Positions 11,460 through 22,862 of a stretch of DNA of 64,000 nt are shown one piece after another. The position numbers and the translations under genes were made by a program. The stretch's first letter is position 1, and each line of letters opens with the position of its first letter. Source of the stretch: Notamacropus eugenii (taxonomy: Eukaryota; Chordata; Mammalia; Diprotodontia; Macropodidae); NCBI RefSeq assembly GCF_028372415.1, contig NC_092875.1:146166856-146230855 (forward strand), given 5' to 3'. The notes below the pieces were generated by a model. The model ran no database searches and was not told the DNA's origin. It worked only from the letters and a program-made list of their open reading frames with translations.

Positions 11460-12060
11460 CAATTTGGAATTATTCAAAAGGAATGAATCAAATGTCCACA
11501 CTCTTTAACCTAGAGATTCTTCTGCTTAACAAATAATCCAAGGAGGTAAATGACAAAAAGAAAAACCCCAGATTCATGAAAATATTTATACTGTCACTTT
11601 TTGTAGCACAGGAATTCGCAATGATTGGGATATGACTAAGCAAATTTTGGTCCTGGAATATATCCGCACTGAAAGAAACAATGACTATGATGAATACTGA
11701 GAAGCAACTGAAGATTTATATGAATGAAATTAGCAGAAACAGGAAAAAATACATGAAATTACTGTAACAAAGTAATTTAAAAAACAAAAAACCAATCAAA
11801 TCTGAATATTGTGAATTAATAATGATCAAAGCAAAGATAATGAAAAATTGCTTTCACAAATTTCTTCACAGAGGTAGATATAGTTGTGAGGATATATCCT
11901 CATATTTTTTGGAAATTTGAGTTAGTTTTCTTGGGCTTTAAATTTTTTTATCATATAAATGATCTAAATATAAATACGATATGGATGGGATGTGGGTAGG
12001 GAGAAGGATACATTGAAAATGATGCAAAAACCAAATATATTCATAAAAATTACTCCTAAA
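11460..12060 (+). mobile_element. Very old L1 fragment
   Basis: Faint ORF2 3'-end similarity, e.g. AACAGGAAAAAATACATG near 11740 and a TATTTATACTGTCACTTTTT segment near 11585. Boundaries approximate. Confidence 0.5.
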
Positions 12061-12190
12061 GAATATAGGTACCCTGAGGGTAAAGGCTGTTTGCATTTTT
12101 GTTTTTTGTACCTCTAGCACTTAACACAGTGTCAGGTACATTAGTCAAGGGCACCAGTATTTGGACTTAATGTTCAGTGAATTGAGTTAA
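12061..12190 (+). mobile_element. L2 3'-end fragment
   Basis: The pattern ACCTCTAGCACTTAACACAG ... followed by TGAATGATAAAATAAAG is the 3' end of LINE2. Confidence 0.55.
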
Positions 12191-12714
12191 ATAATGAATG
12201 ATAAAATAAAGAAATGAATGAAAAACTGTGTATCACTGTGAAGATAGAAATAGGAGCCTACTTTCTGTTGAGGGAAATAATGCATATAGAGGAATAATGT
12301 TTTTGAAGGGTTTGTAAGATAAAAGTAACTTCTACTAAAGTCTTTAGCATCTTGATCCTAGATAAGGATAACTGACTGCTAGAAGGTACATTTTGCAGCC
12401 CCATATATTCCTTGTGCTCCTCATTATCTTCATCACTTTAAATCAGGAGTCCCCTGTGAATGACATGAATTTGCCCTCCTTCATCACATGGTCTAGATTC
12501 CCAAATTCTGGGATCCTGTCCTTTTCAAGGGAAGAGGTGGAGCCTGGGATTTTGGGACTATATCTTCCTCCTTATGAAGACTGAGATTGTGGCCAAAAAT
12601 AGAAGAATTAGCTTTAGCAAGGAATAAGGATAGCCTTTCTATGGCTAAAGCTTTGAGAAATTGAGGAAAAGAATTCAAGGGGTAAACATGGAATGATCTC
12701 ACTTTTCTAGTGAT

Positions 12715-12895
12715 CTATAGATAATCTATCTATAGATTTATCTAGTAATCTATAGATATAGTAATATCCATATCTAGATATAGATATAGATGTAGTAATC
12801 TATGTCTACATATAGGTATAATATAGAGATATAGTAATATCCATAGATATAGTAATCTATCCAGTAATCTATAGATAGTCTATCAATATCACCTA
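12715..12895. repeat. AT-rich imperfect tandem repeat (TAGATA-type)
   Basis: Degenerate reiteration of TAGTAATCTATAGATATAG-like units, about 180 bp. Confidence 0.85.
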
Positions 12896-13560
12896 TTGTA
12901 AATGCGGAGCATGAGAATGGTCCTTCCCTGAGTAACTCGATTGTTATGATACAGCGTATGTGTAAAAACTATTTGCTAGCACCTATGCTTATTAAGGCTG
13001 ATGGGGTACTAATACAAAAACATAAACATCAAATATAAGTATCAGGAATAAACCACCAATCTGATTCCTAGCAGTCCCAATAAGCCTGTCTCCTACCAGT
13101 GCCCATGTCAGAGACAAGGTGTCCCTGTAAGGTGGCATTCTGACAAGTCTTCCTAAATTAGTGTTGCTTTTGAAGGAACAAAAAGTACTCGGATCTAAGT
13201 ACAAGAAATACAGGAGTCTGACTTGATCTCAGCTTCAGGAGTAGTCTGATGGCTGAGGCCATCTGTAGGTTTTTACAATTCTGGCTAAGGGTGTTTACAA
13301 ATTATGGTGAAAGGAAACTATCATTAAAACTAACATCATGAGTGTTTATTATTGAACAGATTTAGGACCCACGCTTCGTCAGTAGTTGTTTACCTAATTT
13401 GGGGAACATATGTCATTGCCAAGCTACACGCAAATTCTTATATTCTTACTAACAACTACTTAGCCATAAAAGAGGTTTAAAAAAATGAAATTGCCCATCC
13501 TAAGTTAATTATTCTTACTATAGTTGTTTATTATTGCTATGACCTTAAAAAGTCACTTAC
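12896..13560. other. Unassigned intergenic sequence
   Basis: No ORF with recognisable similarity and no repeat that I can name. Confidence 0.4.
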
Positions 13561-13562
13561 CC

Positions 13563-13682
13563 TTATGTACATGTATATATTCAGATACATATACACATAT
13601 GCATATACATATACACATGCACACACATATGTATGTATGTAAGTATATATGTGTGTATATGTATATGTGTGTGTATATATAC

Positions 13683-13745
<63 letters not shown>
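13563..13745. repeat. Compound microsatellite ending in (GATA)n
   Basis: 13563-13683 is mixed TA/CA/TG dinucleotide DNA. 13684-13745 is about 15 uninterrupted TAGA/GATA units. Probably highly polymorphic. Confidence 0.95.
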
Positions 13746-13779
13746 TAAGTTACTTGATAAACATTTGTTGAATCATTGA

Positions 13780-13988
13780 TTTAAGTTGGAGGGAAAACCT
13801 TCCTAGTGACTAGAAGTATCCACAAGTGAAATGGGCTTGCCTCAGGAGGTAGTAATGGTTTGCTGAAGTACAAAGGCTGGATGAACAGCCTGTTAGGTAT
13901 GTTGTAGAGGGGATACCTTTTCAGGTATGAGCTGGACTCAGTGATCTTTGGGAGTGCCTTCCAGTTGTGAAATTCTGTGATGCTACAT
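13780..13988 (+). mobile_element. CR1/L3 LINE 3' end
   Basis: Sense CR1/L3 3'UTR pattern: GGGCTTGCCTCAGGAGGTAG, GGCTGGATGAACAGCCTG, GTTGTAGAGGGGATACC, and an ending AATTCTGTGATGCT, as in the ATTCTATGAT tails of CR1. Confidence 0.75.
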
Positions 13989-14255
13989 TGAGCAGAACAG
14001 ATCTGAATATAGATCCCTATGGTATCCCACTAGGCATTTCTCTTTGGACTGATATTAATCAACATTAGGTCTGGTCTCCTAACCTTTTCAATATCCACCA
14101 ATAGGATGATCACTCAATCCATTTTATTCCAAACAAGATCATAAGAGGCTTTGTCAAATGCTTTAATGAAATCTATTTATATATTATGTTTGTGACCACC
14201 CTGTGAGAGTCTCCCTATTTTGATCAGGAGTTATGGGTTCTCATAATTCCAGATG
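13989..14255 (-). mobile_element. CR1/L3 LINE ORF2 fragment
   Basis: Minus-strand reading gives a DFIKAFDKASYDL-like RT segment around 14150-14185 (plus strand CTTTGTCAAATGCTTTAATG). Strongly decayed. Confidence 0.65.
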
Positions 14256-15190
14256 TCATAGATTTGGCTAACAGATATTCAGGAAGGGGGTGAGAGGGTG
14301 AGGAGCACGTTTTATAGCTACCTTGTGCAACTGTTTTCCTCAGGCATTTTTAGCCATCATAGGTGGCTACCAAAAAGCAGGGAAGATCAATTTTTTTGAG
14401 AGGCTTACCAAAAATTTTATCACCTCAATCTTCCATACCACTCTCACCTCTTTGAGCCAAAATCAATGGGATGTAGCCTTAATTGTCCTCTCACTCTCAG
14501 CCTACCTCTCTCACGACTGACTTCCTCTTAGAAATTCCCCTTCAATTTCTCCCCTTCACAACCTCTCGCTTCCCCAAACCTAGCAATCCTTGGAGTTCTC
14601 TTTGTGGTCCTGAGCTCCCCATCCAAAGAAACACTAATTTAGAACAAAAACTTCACTTGAATTGCTTGGTCTCCAGCTGTGTCAGCAGCACAAAGCCCAG
14701 GAGGTAGGTTTTGTCCAAGGAAACTGGGGCACTCTGTGTTTGGGAATTGGCCCAATGAGGAAAGGAACAGTGATATGCATTTATCCAAGCCTGATTTCCT
14801 GAGGATAACATCCCATTCGTAGTCATATGTTTTCAGATTGTGATTCATAGCTTTTTCAGGCCTTTCGGTTGTGCAAGTTTGGGAAGATGGGGTATGCTAG
14901 AATAGACTGTTTCTCCTCAGCCGTCACAGTAGACACACTCATTACATTCATTCACACCCCTTGATTCAATAAGAAAGAACTGGAGATGCAGATGCAGACA
15001 ACATTCAACAGACTTTACAGTTTTAGAAGTCAAGGAGGAGAGTATATGAAATCTCTGCTTTCTTTGGGATTGTCTTTCCCTCCATTCTTTTGCTAAGGGA
15101 TTCTTATGGTTTCATCTCTTTGTTCTTATTCTCAGGTCCTAAAATTCTAACAATAACTCCAGGGTACTTAGCTATTAGGTTTAGAAGTAG
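14256..15190. other. Unassigned intergenic sequence
   Basis: Short overlapping ORFs only (under 75 codons) with no domain that I recognise. Confidence 0.4.
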
Positions 15191-15194
15191 AGTG

Positions 15195-15410
15195 GGAAAT
15201 AAGCATTTATTAAACACCTACCAGGCACATAGTTCTTTACAACAACCTTATGAGATAAGCAATCCCCATTTTACAGTTGAGGAAACTGAGGCAGAAATCA
15301 ATTAACTTTCTTGCCCAGAGTCACACTGCTGGTAAATGTCTAAAACTAAATTTGATCTCAGATCTCCTTGACCCCAGATCCAGGGTTCAATCCAGTGAGC
15401 AGGTAGGAGC
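15195..15410 (-). mobile_element. MIR
   Basis: Plus strand reads AAGCATTTATTAAACACC ... ATTTTACAGTTGAGGAAACT ... CACACTGCTGG, the reverse complement of MIR. Confidence 0.85.
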
Positions 15411-15489
15411 AAAGTCCTAGGATAAAGAGTGAAGCCTGATCCTTGACTTAGTCACTTGATAGGTTTTTCTAGGTCTAAAGAGTCTATCT

Positions 15490-15830
15490 CCATCAGTTCC
15501 TTGCTTAATCAACATCAGTGGTTCCCTTTTACCTCTAGAATCAAATATGAACCCTCTCTTTGGCATTTAAAGCTCTTCATAATGTGACCCCTTCCATCTT
15601 TCTAAGTTTTTACCCATTATCCTTCACCACACTTGCTATTATCCATTCATACTGATCTAGCCTTTGAACTCATTGTTCATCATTCCTAGAATGGTTTCCC
15701 TCCTTCACCTTTAGAATCCTTGGTTTCCTTCAAGATTCAGTCATCACTGACTCCCTCCCAACTGAGAGGGACTTCTCTATGGTTACTTTCTATCTACATT
15801 ATATTTAGCATATCTATATTGATCTGCTAT
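15490..15830 (+). mobile_element. L2 3' region
   Basis: Has the L2 series TTTACCTCTAGAATCAAATA, GGCATTTAAAGCTCTTCATA, then CATTCCTAGAATGGTTTCCC and TTCAAGATTCAGTCATCACT. Confidence 0.75.
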
Positions 15831-15907
15831 GCACATCATGTATACATATATGTGTGTGTGCACGTGTGTGTGTATGTATCTATGTGTGTGTATGTGTAAA
15901 TGTATAT
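15829..15907. repeat. TG/TATG-rich simple repeat
   Basis: Imperfect TGTGTG/TATGTA tract. Confidence 0.85.
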
Positions 15908-16151
15908 GTTGTTCAGTCATTTTTCAGTCTTGTCCAACTCTTCATGACCCATTTGGGATTTTCATGGCAAAAATACTGGAGTGGTTTGTCATTTCCTTCT
16001 CCAGCCCATTTTACAGATGAGGAACTGAGGTAAACAGGGTTAAGTGACTTTTCCGAGGTCACACACTGAGTAAGTGTCTGAGGCAGGATTTGAAGTTAGC
16101 TCCTCCTGACTCCAGGGCCAGTGCTCTATCCACTATGTCACCTAGCTGCCC
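15908..16151 (-). mobile_element. CORE-type marsupial SINE (MAR1-like)
   Basis: Full length. Plus strand begins GTTGTTCAGTCATTTTTCAG (3' tail) and ends TGTCACCTAGCTGCCC (head). Confidence 0.88.
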
Positions 16152-16159
16152 TTAAAATG

Positions 16160-16425
16160 TCTGTATGTATGTCTGTATGTACACATTGTATGTGCATTTT
16201 ATGTGTATACACATGTATGCACACACATGTATGTGTATGTGTATCTATGTGTGCATACATTGTGCATGTTATATGTATGTTAGTATGTGTATGCATGCAG
16301 TGTATACATTATATGTATATGTACGTGTATACAGTATATGTATATGTGTGTATAAATGCAATGTATACATTATATGTGTATATGTGTATGTATTTGTATA
16401 TGTATACACGTAATGCACACAGATA
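16160..16425. repeat. TATG/TGTA compound simple repeat
   Basis: About 265 bp of imperfect TGTATG-type repeats. It produces spurious Cys/Met/Tyr-rich ORFs in several frames. Confidence 0.92.
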
Positions 16426-16439
16426 TATGGGAGGAAAAA

Positions 16440-16545
16440 GGAAATATGCATTTATTAAGTCCCCATTGTATGTCTGGCATTGTACTAAGCATTTTATTAA
16501 TATTATCTCATTTGATCCTCACAACAACCTGGTAAGTTAAGTACA
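16440..16545 (-). mobile_element. MIR fragment
   Basis: GCATTTATTAAGTCCCCATT ... TCATTTGATCCTCACAACAA. Confidence 0.75.
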
Positions 16546-16559
16546 TACATGTTTTTAAA

Positions 16560-16930
16560 TGAAAAAGCATTTCTGAAGCTCTTATTACATGCTAAGCACT
16601 GTGCGAACTTCTGGGGATACAAAACCAAAAACGAAGACACCTCACACCTTCTAAGAACTTGAGTTTTTATACTTATAGTCAATCAATCATTACCAAACAT
16701 TTATTAAGCACTTACTATGGTCCAGATATTTGTATTACTAGCAAAGAGATGTGAAGAAAAACAAAAAGGGGCCCTGCTTTCTTGAGGAACACATTCTTAT
16801 TTCTGTATATCCTGTCTCCTCAATTAGAATGTGAGTTCCTTGTGAATGGGGCTTTTTGCTTTTTCTTTGTTTCCTTGTTTCAGTGTTTTCTGGCCCATAG
16901 TAAATACTTAATAAATGCTTGTCAATTGAC
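16560..16930 (+). mobile_element. Ancient repeat pieces ending in an L2 3' end
   Basis: 16560-16800 holds two copies of the old GCATTT...GGGGATACAAA-type repeat. 16815-16930 is an L2 3' end (CTCAATTAGAATGTGAGTTC ... AGTAAATACTTAATAAATGC). Confidence 0.6.
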
Positions 16931-17289
16931 TAAAATTATATAAACCTAAGTGTATAAAGCACTGTGATATTAAAGGGATGAACATTATGAAAAATGAGAA
17001 CTTCTAGGGGTGGAATAAGAACCCAGCATTGCGTCAAGATAGATTTATCATATGATTACAGAATCTCACAATTGGAAAGGAACTTAATGTCTGTGTAGTT
17101 CAATATTCATAGACGTAGAGCTGTTAAGGAGCTCAATGGGAATTTCATCCACCACTACCCCCCTTTTTTTAAATGAGAATCAAAAAGATGAAGCCTCCTG
17201 CCCAAGGCTACTGAGGATTAAGGGGCTCTGGTTCCATAGCTAACATTTTTCTCACTGTGAGTGCCACACTGTAATGACAAGCAATAGGA

Positions 17290-17480
17290 CCTTTGGCTGT
17301 TTTTGTTTTAGTATAATCAAGTGCCTCTGAGTCATATGGTTAAAGAAGTTCTTCCCCACCCATTTATGGGCCTGGAAAGATTTGTAGGAAGGTCCACATC
17401 TTTTGTTAAGTTTCTAGTGAGGCACTGGCTTTCAAGGGTTATGATACCCTCTGGCTCTAAAAAATGTTTTCTGTCATTTT
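17290..17480 (+). mobile_element. Fragment of the LTR family seen at 39849-40262
   Basis: Shares the order TTGTTAAGTTTCTAGTGAGG, CACTGG, GATACCCTCTGGCTCTAAAA with 39905-39962. Only the 5' part is present. Confidence 0.5.
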
Positions 17481-17761
17481 CTTCTCCAGTGGATCATCTT
17501 TTGTCAGACCTCTCTACTATGACCTATCTGCTGGGTAACCCGGCACAGCATAGCTCATAATTTCATTGCACCATGCAAGTCTCTCCACCATGATGAGGCA
17601 GTGATCCAAAAGAGGAATACAAATAAATACAGAGTTGTTAAATACAAAATAGAGAAGGAGGGACCTACTGGGGGGAGGCACACCAGCTGGTCTTGAAAGA
17701 AAAATATGCAAAGTGCTTTGCAAATATTCATGTTATATGTTCCAGCTATTAATAAATGTAA

Positions 17762-18000
17762 TAAGATGCAGCTAAGTGACACAGTAGATAAAGGTCTGAG
17801 CCTGGAAACAGGAAGACCTGCCTGAGTTCTAATCCAGGCTCAGATACTTATTAGCTATGTGACCTCAGTCAAGTCACTTCACCACTGTCTACCTCAGTTT
17901 CCTCAACTGTAAAATAGAGATAATGACACTACCCATCTCCAAGGTTGTGGTAAGGATCAAATGAGATAATATTTGTAAAGCCTATAACATAATGACTGGG
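17762..18000 (+). mobile_element. MIR-type SINE
   Basis: Reads GCAGCTAAGTGACACAGTAG ... TTAGCTATGTGACC ... CTCAGTTTCCTCAACTGT ... GGATCAAATGAGATAATA. Confidence 0.85.
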
Positions 18001-18845
18001 AATTAATGTGTTTTTTTCCTTCCCAATAAAGCAGGGCTTTAAGGTGTGCAAATGACTTAACAAATGTTATCTCATTAGAGCTTCACAAAAGTAGTGTTTT
18101 TTGGTTCAGAGAAATGAAGGAATATATATATAAATGTGGCATCTGCTAAATTCAGATAGGTTTATCACATTCAGATTGGCTTTTGGGTGGCAAATTTTCA
18201 TCCACAACTCACAGAGACCATTGTTTAAATAGGTTGTAATCTGAGTCAGTGGGCTGAATGTCCACACCACCAAAACTACATATTCTTGAAGAATCAAGGT
18301 TTTTCTGGGCCAAGTGGCAAAAAAGGAGCTATATGAATTCTAGGTAATCATTTGTATTGTTGTTTGGGCTAATTCTGAGTTATGTAACTATACCTTCATG
18401 TGAATTAGAGACACACAGCTGATAATAACATCCAACAGAATATATGAAACATCTGCAGTTTACCATCATTAGCTTTTCTCAGAAAAGGTTATTAAACAGA
18501 TACTGCCAGAGCCCAAGTGCATACTTAAGGCTGGCTAACCAGAGCACCATAAATACTGGAGATGCAGCTAGAAGCCTGCAAATCTCCCCATGTGATTTCT
18601 CCCAGTAACAAACATCATTACTATTGGAATAGCTCCTTTAAGACCTTCTCCCTGGTGTTGAGTATCAACCTCTAACTCTGACTGTCCTGGGAAAGACAGA
18701 TGAGAGAGTTCTGTAAACTAATGAGTTACTATGGGACTCCTCTCCTTGCCCATAACAGAACTGGTGATTCTCTATGGGCAGAAACTGCAAAGTCCACCAT
18801 TTCCAAATCTCCATGGAGACACACTTAGCTTGAAGAAGCTGTTTT
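18001..18845. other. Unassigned intergenic sequence
   Basis: No recognised repeat or coding potential apart from MIR-like remains at 18030-18110. Confidence 0.4.
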
Positions 18846-18849
18846 AAGG

Positions 18850-19290
18850 GCTTGTAAAAACATAAGAAAGCTAATGCATTCTTGGTGGGGCTATGTATTA
18901 GTTCAATCATGGAAAACAATTTGGAATTATGCTTTAAAAAGTGACTAAAATATCTGCCTTCTTTGATCCAGAGATCTCACTGATAGAAATATACATTAAG
19001 ATCAAAAGTAGAAAGAAGAGTGTCATATACACAAAATACTTATAGTAGCACTATTTTTTGAAGTAGCAAAGAACTAGAAACTTAGATGCCAATCAACTGG
19101 AGAATGACTAAACCAATTGTGGTCTATGAACGAAATGCAATACACATGTGATGTAAGAAACAATGACTCAAGTACAGATAAGCATGGGAAAATGTATATG
19201 AACTGCTCTGAGGTGAGCAGAAGCAGGAAAAATAAATACAATAATTAGAACAATGAAAATGCAAAAAAGAAGAAGAAGAGACTTAATTGG
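18850..19290 (+). mobile_element. Old L1 ORF2 3' fragment
   Basis: CATTCTTGGTGGGGCTATG, TTCAATCATGGAAAACAATT and ACTGCTCTGAGGTGAGCAG match the order seen in the young L1 (on its coding strand). Confidence 0.65.
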
Positions 19291-19394
19291 AATGAATGCT
19301 TTAAAATGATAATGATCAAACTTTGCCCCAAAGAAGATATATAAGAAGGCATCTTTGCAAAGAAGCAAGGGACAAAGGCATATACTATATGGTA

Positions 19395-19652
19395 TTTAAT
19401 GGCAGCTAAGTAGCACAGTAGAATTGGGCCTGAATTCAGGAAGACCTGAGTTCAAATTCAGCCTCTGAACTTCCTGACTGTATGACCCTGAGCAAATTAC
19501 TTAATCTCTATATGCCTCAGTTTCCTCAATGGTAAAATGGAGATAAAATAGACTTTATTTTCCAGGATTGTTGTGAGGATCAAATGAGATAATATTTGTA
19601 ATGTACTTATCACAAAGTGTGGCACATGGTAGGTGCCATATAAATGCTAGCT

Positions 19653-19692
<40 letters not shown>

Positions 19693-19700
19693 CCATTATT
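19395..19700 (+). mobile_element. MIR-type SINE with (ATC)n tail
   Basis: Head at 19400 (GGCAGCTAAGTAGCACAGTA), B-box region, CORE, 3' end GTAGGTGCCATATAAATGC, then about 13 ATC units at 19653-19692 that grew from the tail. Confidence 0.85.
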
Positions 19701-20248
19701 ATATAATGCCAGAGTTTTTCAATGTGTCTTTGCTCTAGGGTCACCTAGAGTCATAGAATCTCAGAGCTAGAAAGGTATTTGGAATCAGAGGCCTTGAGTT
19801 TTAATGAACTTTAAAAAAATCTTTGTTATAAACAATTGCTTCCTGAGAAAAGGAAGGTATTTTTGGAAATGTTGATAATATTTTTAAAATGATGTCAATA
19901 AAAAATTGTTTTTAAGAGTTCATGGTGGCTCATTAAGATGGTACACATGGATCTCTTAAGCTCGGAAGTTCTAGACTATAGTAGATTATATCAATTAGCT
20001 GCCTACACTAAGTTTGACATCAAAATCTTGAACCTCTAGATTCTCTCAGAAAAGGTCAACCAGTCCACTTTGTAAATAGAGCAGGACAAAATTCCAATGC
20101 TAGTCAATTCTGGGATCAGGCCTATGAGTAGTCCTTGTACCACCTCCAGCCAAGAAACCCAGACTTTAAAAAAATGTTTATGCTGGAAGAATGAAATGAT
20201 TATCTCATTGATTGGTCATATCCTCTGAAAATGATGTTCCATCTCTGA

Positions 20249-20411
20249 TATTTGTTGTTGCTGTCCAGTCAGGTCCAGCTCCTCTGTGACTCCACTTAGG
20301 GTTTTCTTGGCAAAGATACTGGAGTGGTTTGCCATTTCCTCTCTAGCTCATTTTACAGATTAGTCTTCTTGACTCCAGGCCCTGCACTCCATCCACTGCA
20401 CCACCTACCTA
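20249..20411 (-). mobile_element. MAR1-like SINE, left arm of a head-to-head pair
   Basis: Plus strand starts with the 3' tail TTGTTGTTGCTGTCCAGTC and ends at the head CACTGCACCACCTACCTAC. Internally deleted (the B-box to CORE portion is shortened). Confidence 0.8.
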
Positions 20412-20412
20412 C

Positions 20413-20625
20413 ATCTGCAGGAAGACCTGAGTTTAAATGCAACCTCAGACACTTACTAGCTGTGTGACGTGCAGCAAGTCACTTGACCCTTTTTACCTCA
20501 GTTTCCTCATCTGTAAAATGAGCTGGAGAAGGAAATGGCAAACCATTCCAATATCTTTGACAAGAAAACGCCAAACATGGTCACAAAGAGTCAGCCATGA
20601 CTGAAAGGACTGACTACAACAACTC
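20413..20625 (+). mobile_element. MAR1-like SINE, right arm of a head-to-head pair
   Basis: Begins near the head (CTGCAGGAAGACCTGAGTTT) and runs to GACTGACTACAACAAC. The extreme 5' head is missing or replaced at the joint with the preceding SINE. Confidence 0.82.
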
Positions 20626-21140
20626 TGACATTTATTCCTTTTTAGTGGGCTGTGCCATTCTATAGACCTAATACAGCATCTTCTTGAAAACTTGCCAAAA
20701 GGTGGTGCTGTTAGGACTGACCTCTGGGCAATATGAAAATTTCTCTCTGGAGGAAATGCTGGAGGGTATATAAATCTTCTTTGGGGCCTTGTCTAATAAG
20801 GGTTTCTCAGTTCTAAATATCCCTGAGCTGGAGTTGATGCTTCTGTCATTCCTATATGAGTCTTCAGCAGCTGTCTTTAGACTGAGAACCAGGAAGTAGG
20901 TCAGTGATGAAGCCTGTGCCCCGTCTTTGCAATACCCCCTCCTGCTTTGAGCTGAGAACAGCACTATCTGTGGAAGGTGTTTTTTTCACTGTGCCTTAGG
21001 CTCAGCAACCTTCTTCTGTACTGTCAGGGAAGGGACTGTGAAATGGCTCTGATTTCAGCATGTGACCCAACCCCTCCTTCCTCAATGCTGTAGACTGAAT
21101 TGGTCATTGTACATTAGCTTATCTGGAATCCTGGACAGGT
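20626..21140. other. Unassigned intergenic sequence
   Basis: One 98-codon minus-strand ORF (20668-20964) without recognisable motifs; no repeat identified. Confidence 0.4.
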
Positions 21141-21144
21141 ATTT

Positions 21145-21295
21145 GGAGTTGTAGACCTTGAGTCTGAATTCTGGATCTTTTATTTACAACCTATATTGTG
21201 CAAATCACCCCTCTCAGCCTCAGTTCCTTCATTTGCAAAATCAAGGTTAGAATTAGATCCAAGGCCTATTCCAGCTCAAAATTCTATGATGTTAT
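21145..21295 (+). mobile_element. MIR, degraded
   Basis: CAAATCACCCCTCTCAGCCT, CAGTTCCTTCATTTGC and AAAATTCTATGATGTT are MIR/CR1-type remains. Confidence 0.55.
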
Positions 21296-21329
21296 GATCT
21301 ATTCCACCCCTCTCTAATCCACCTCACAG

Positions 21330-21425
21330 AGCCCTCCCTCACTCAAATCAGTCAACTGCAAGTCATGTCATCATCTTGATGTCATGGTCCTCTTCGAGAA
21401 CGAAGGACAAACACAGTAACCCACA
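21330..21425 (+). mobile_element. RTE-like 3' tail fragment
   Basis: CAGAGCCCTCCCTCACTCAA ... CTCTTCGAGAACGAAGGACA, then AACACAGTAACCC. Tail only, as in the copies at 1366, 4130, 22560 and 57150. Confidence 0.7.
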
Positions 21426-22425
21426 CCGTAAGTGGTATTCAAGTTTATGCTGACCTTGACTGGATAACTATCTATTTGTGTATCCCAAGAATCAAAAGGC
21501 TAGAGTTAGACTAAGTACTCAAAAACATATCTCAAGCCTGAGTAGTTTTATCCTGGGCATGGAAACAATGTAAATTTTGAATCAAGTCAAAGGGCATTTC
21601 CATCCCCAGCAGAGAATCAGCTTTTCAGCACTCAAGACTAGATGGGCATAGGGTAAAATGTCTGAAATCAATACCATTCTGTTTTATTGACTTGAAATGA
21701 ATCTAGTTCAGTCAACATTTATTAAGAACCTACTGTGTACAATGTATCGTGCCAGGTGAGAGGAAAGATTTGATTTAGATAAGACATGGAACTTATGGTC
21801 TTTGGTTCCAAAGTTCTTTCCAGGTTCTCATTCTGACATTGGGGAAAATAAAAAAGACTGTAAAGATGAGTTGACCAGGCATGAACAAACATTTACAAAT
21901 TATAAGGAGAGGAAACAATGAAGAGAAGGGGGAAAAAAAGCTGCCCCAAGAGTTCTTTTTCCTCTGCCTGAAGCTTAGCTTGTTGTGCTGTAGATGTAAC
22001 TCAACTTTACTCATTATAAAAACTTTTGGTCAGTCCAGCCTTCACCCAAGAGGTGGGGTTGCCTGACCTAGTCACATTGGTATTTTCTATTTATGTATTT
22101 ATTCATTCAGCATCCAACAAGCATTTTTTTTGTACTTCGCTTTCACCAAAGTCTATTCTTTGTTCTTACTTCTATAAAGCCCCTGAAAAATCTTCCCAAA
22201 GCAAATCAACAAGTACATCTGCGTGAAGAAGTGATCTTTCCCATAATTCAGCAGAATTATTTTGAAAAGAACACCTAAAACACAGGTAGGGTTTAGTTCA
22301 CTGTAGTTTCTAGGACTTCCCTTCCTAGTGGTTGTTCTCCTTTATTTTTCTATTCTGCTATCTCCCCCAGCCACCCATGAACCCCCTTTTTCTCTAAGAA
22401 CATCTGCCTGACTAATTGAAATGTC
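21426..22425. other. Mostly unassigned intergenic sequence
   Basis: A short MIR-like piece at 21710-21765 (CAACATTTATTAAGAACC). Otherwise nothing recognised. Confidence 0.4.
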
Positions 22426-22429
22426 CCCA

Positions 22430-22862
22430 GGAAGATTTATTTATTTGATTTGCATATGGCTATATTTGCCTCATATCAGAGGCTCCATCCAGACAGGAAG
22501 GCCCATTTTTGGAATCCTGAGGGTCTTCCCCTCCCAATTTGATATTTTTTAAATTAAAGGAGCATCTTTTGACTAACTTCTTAAAGAGGCCTATCCACTG
22601 AATGGGTGTTAACCTCACTCAAAGTGAGAACCTGAAAAGATCATAGCCTAAAAAGGTCAAAGTCTCCCGTTGCAACCTGGGGCATCGCTAATCATCCTGA
22701 TGGATATCTGGCCATTGGACCCAAATGGCTCTGGAGGAGAAAGGGAGACTGGTGACCTTGCACAGCCCTCCTTCACTCAAATCAAAATCAACTTCAAGAC
22801 ATTTCATCATCTCGCTGATGTCATGGTCCTCTTCAAGAACAAAGGACAAACACAACAACATC
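22430..22862 (+). mobile_element. RTE-like element (non-tRNA head, shared tail)
   Basis: Best preserved copy of the ~430-bp family. The middle reads AAGAGGCCTATCCACTGAAT and the tail reads CTCTTCAAGAACAAAGGACA followed by AACACAACAAC. Upstream, 22490-22560 also matches (inverted) 57460-57500 (GGTCTTCCCCTC), so the family is longer than its tail. Confidence 0.65.

Noticed and set aside
14256..15190. Possible retroviral coding remnant suggested by short overlapping ORFs
   Set aside because: No gag, protease, RT, integrase or env motif could be read in any frame, so no claim is made.
16121..16540. 139-codon ORF rich in Cys, Met, Tyr and Val
   Set aside because: It is a translation of the TATG/TGTA simple repeat plus SINE and MIR ends.
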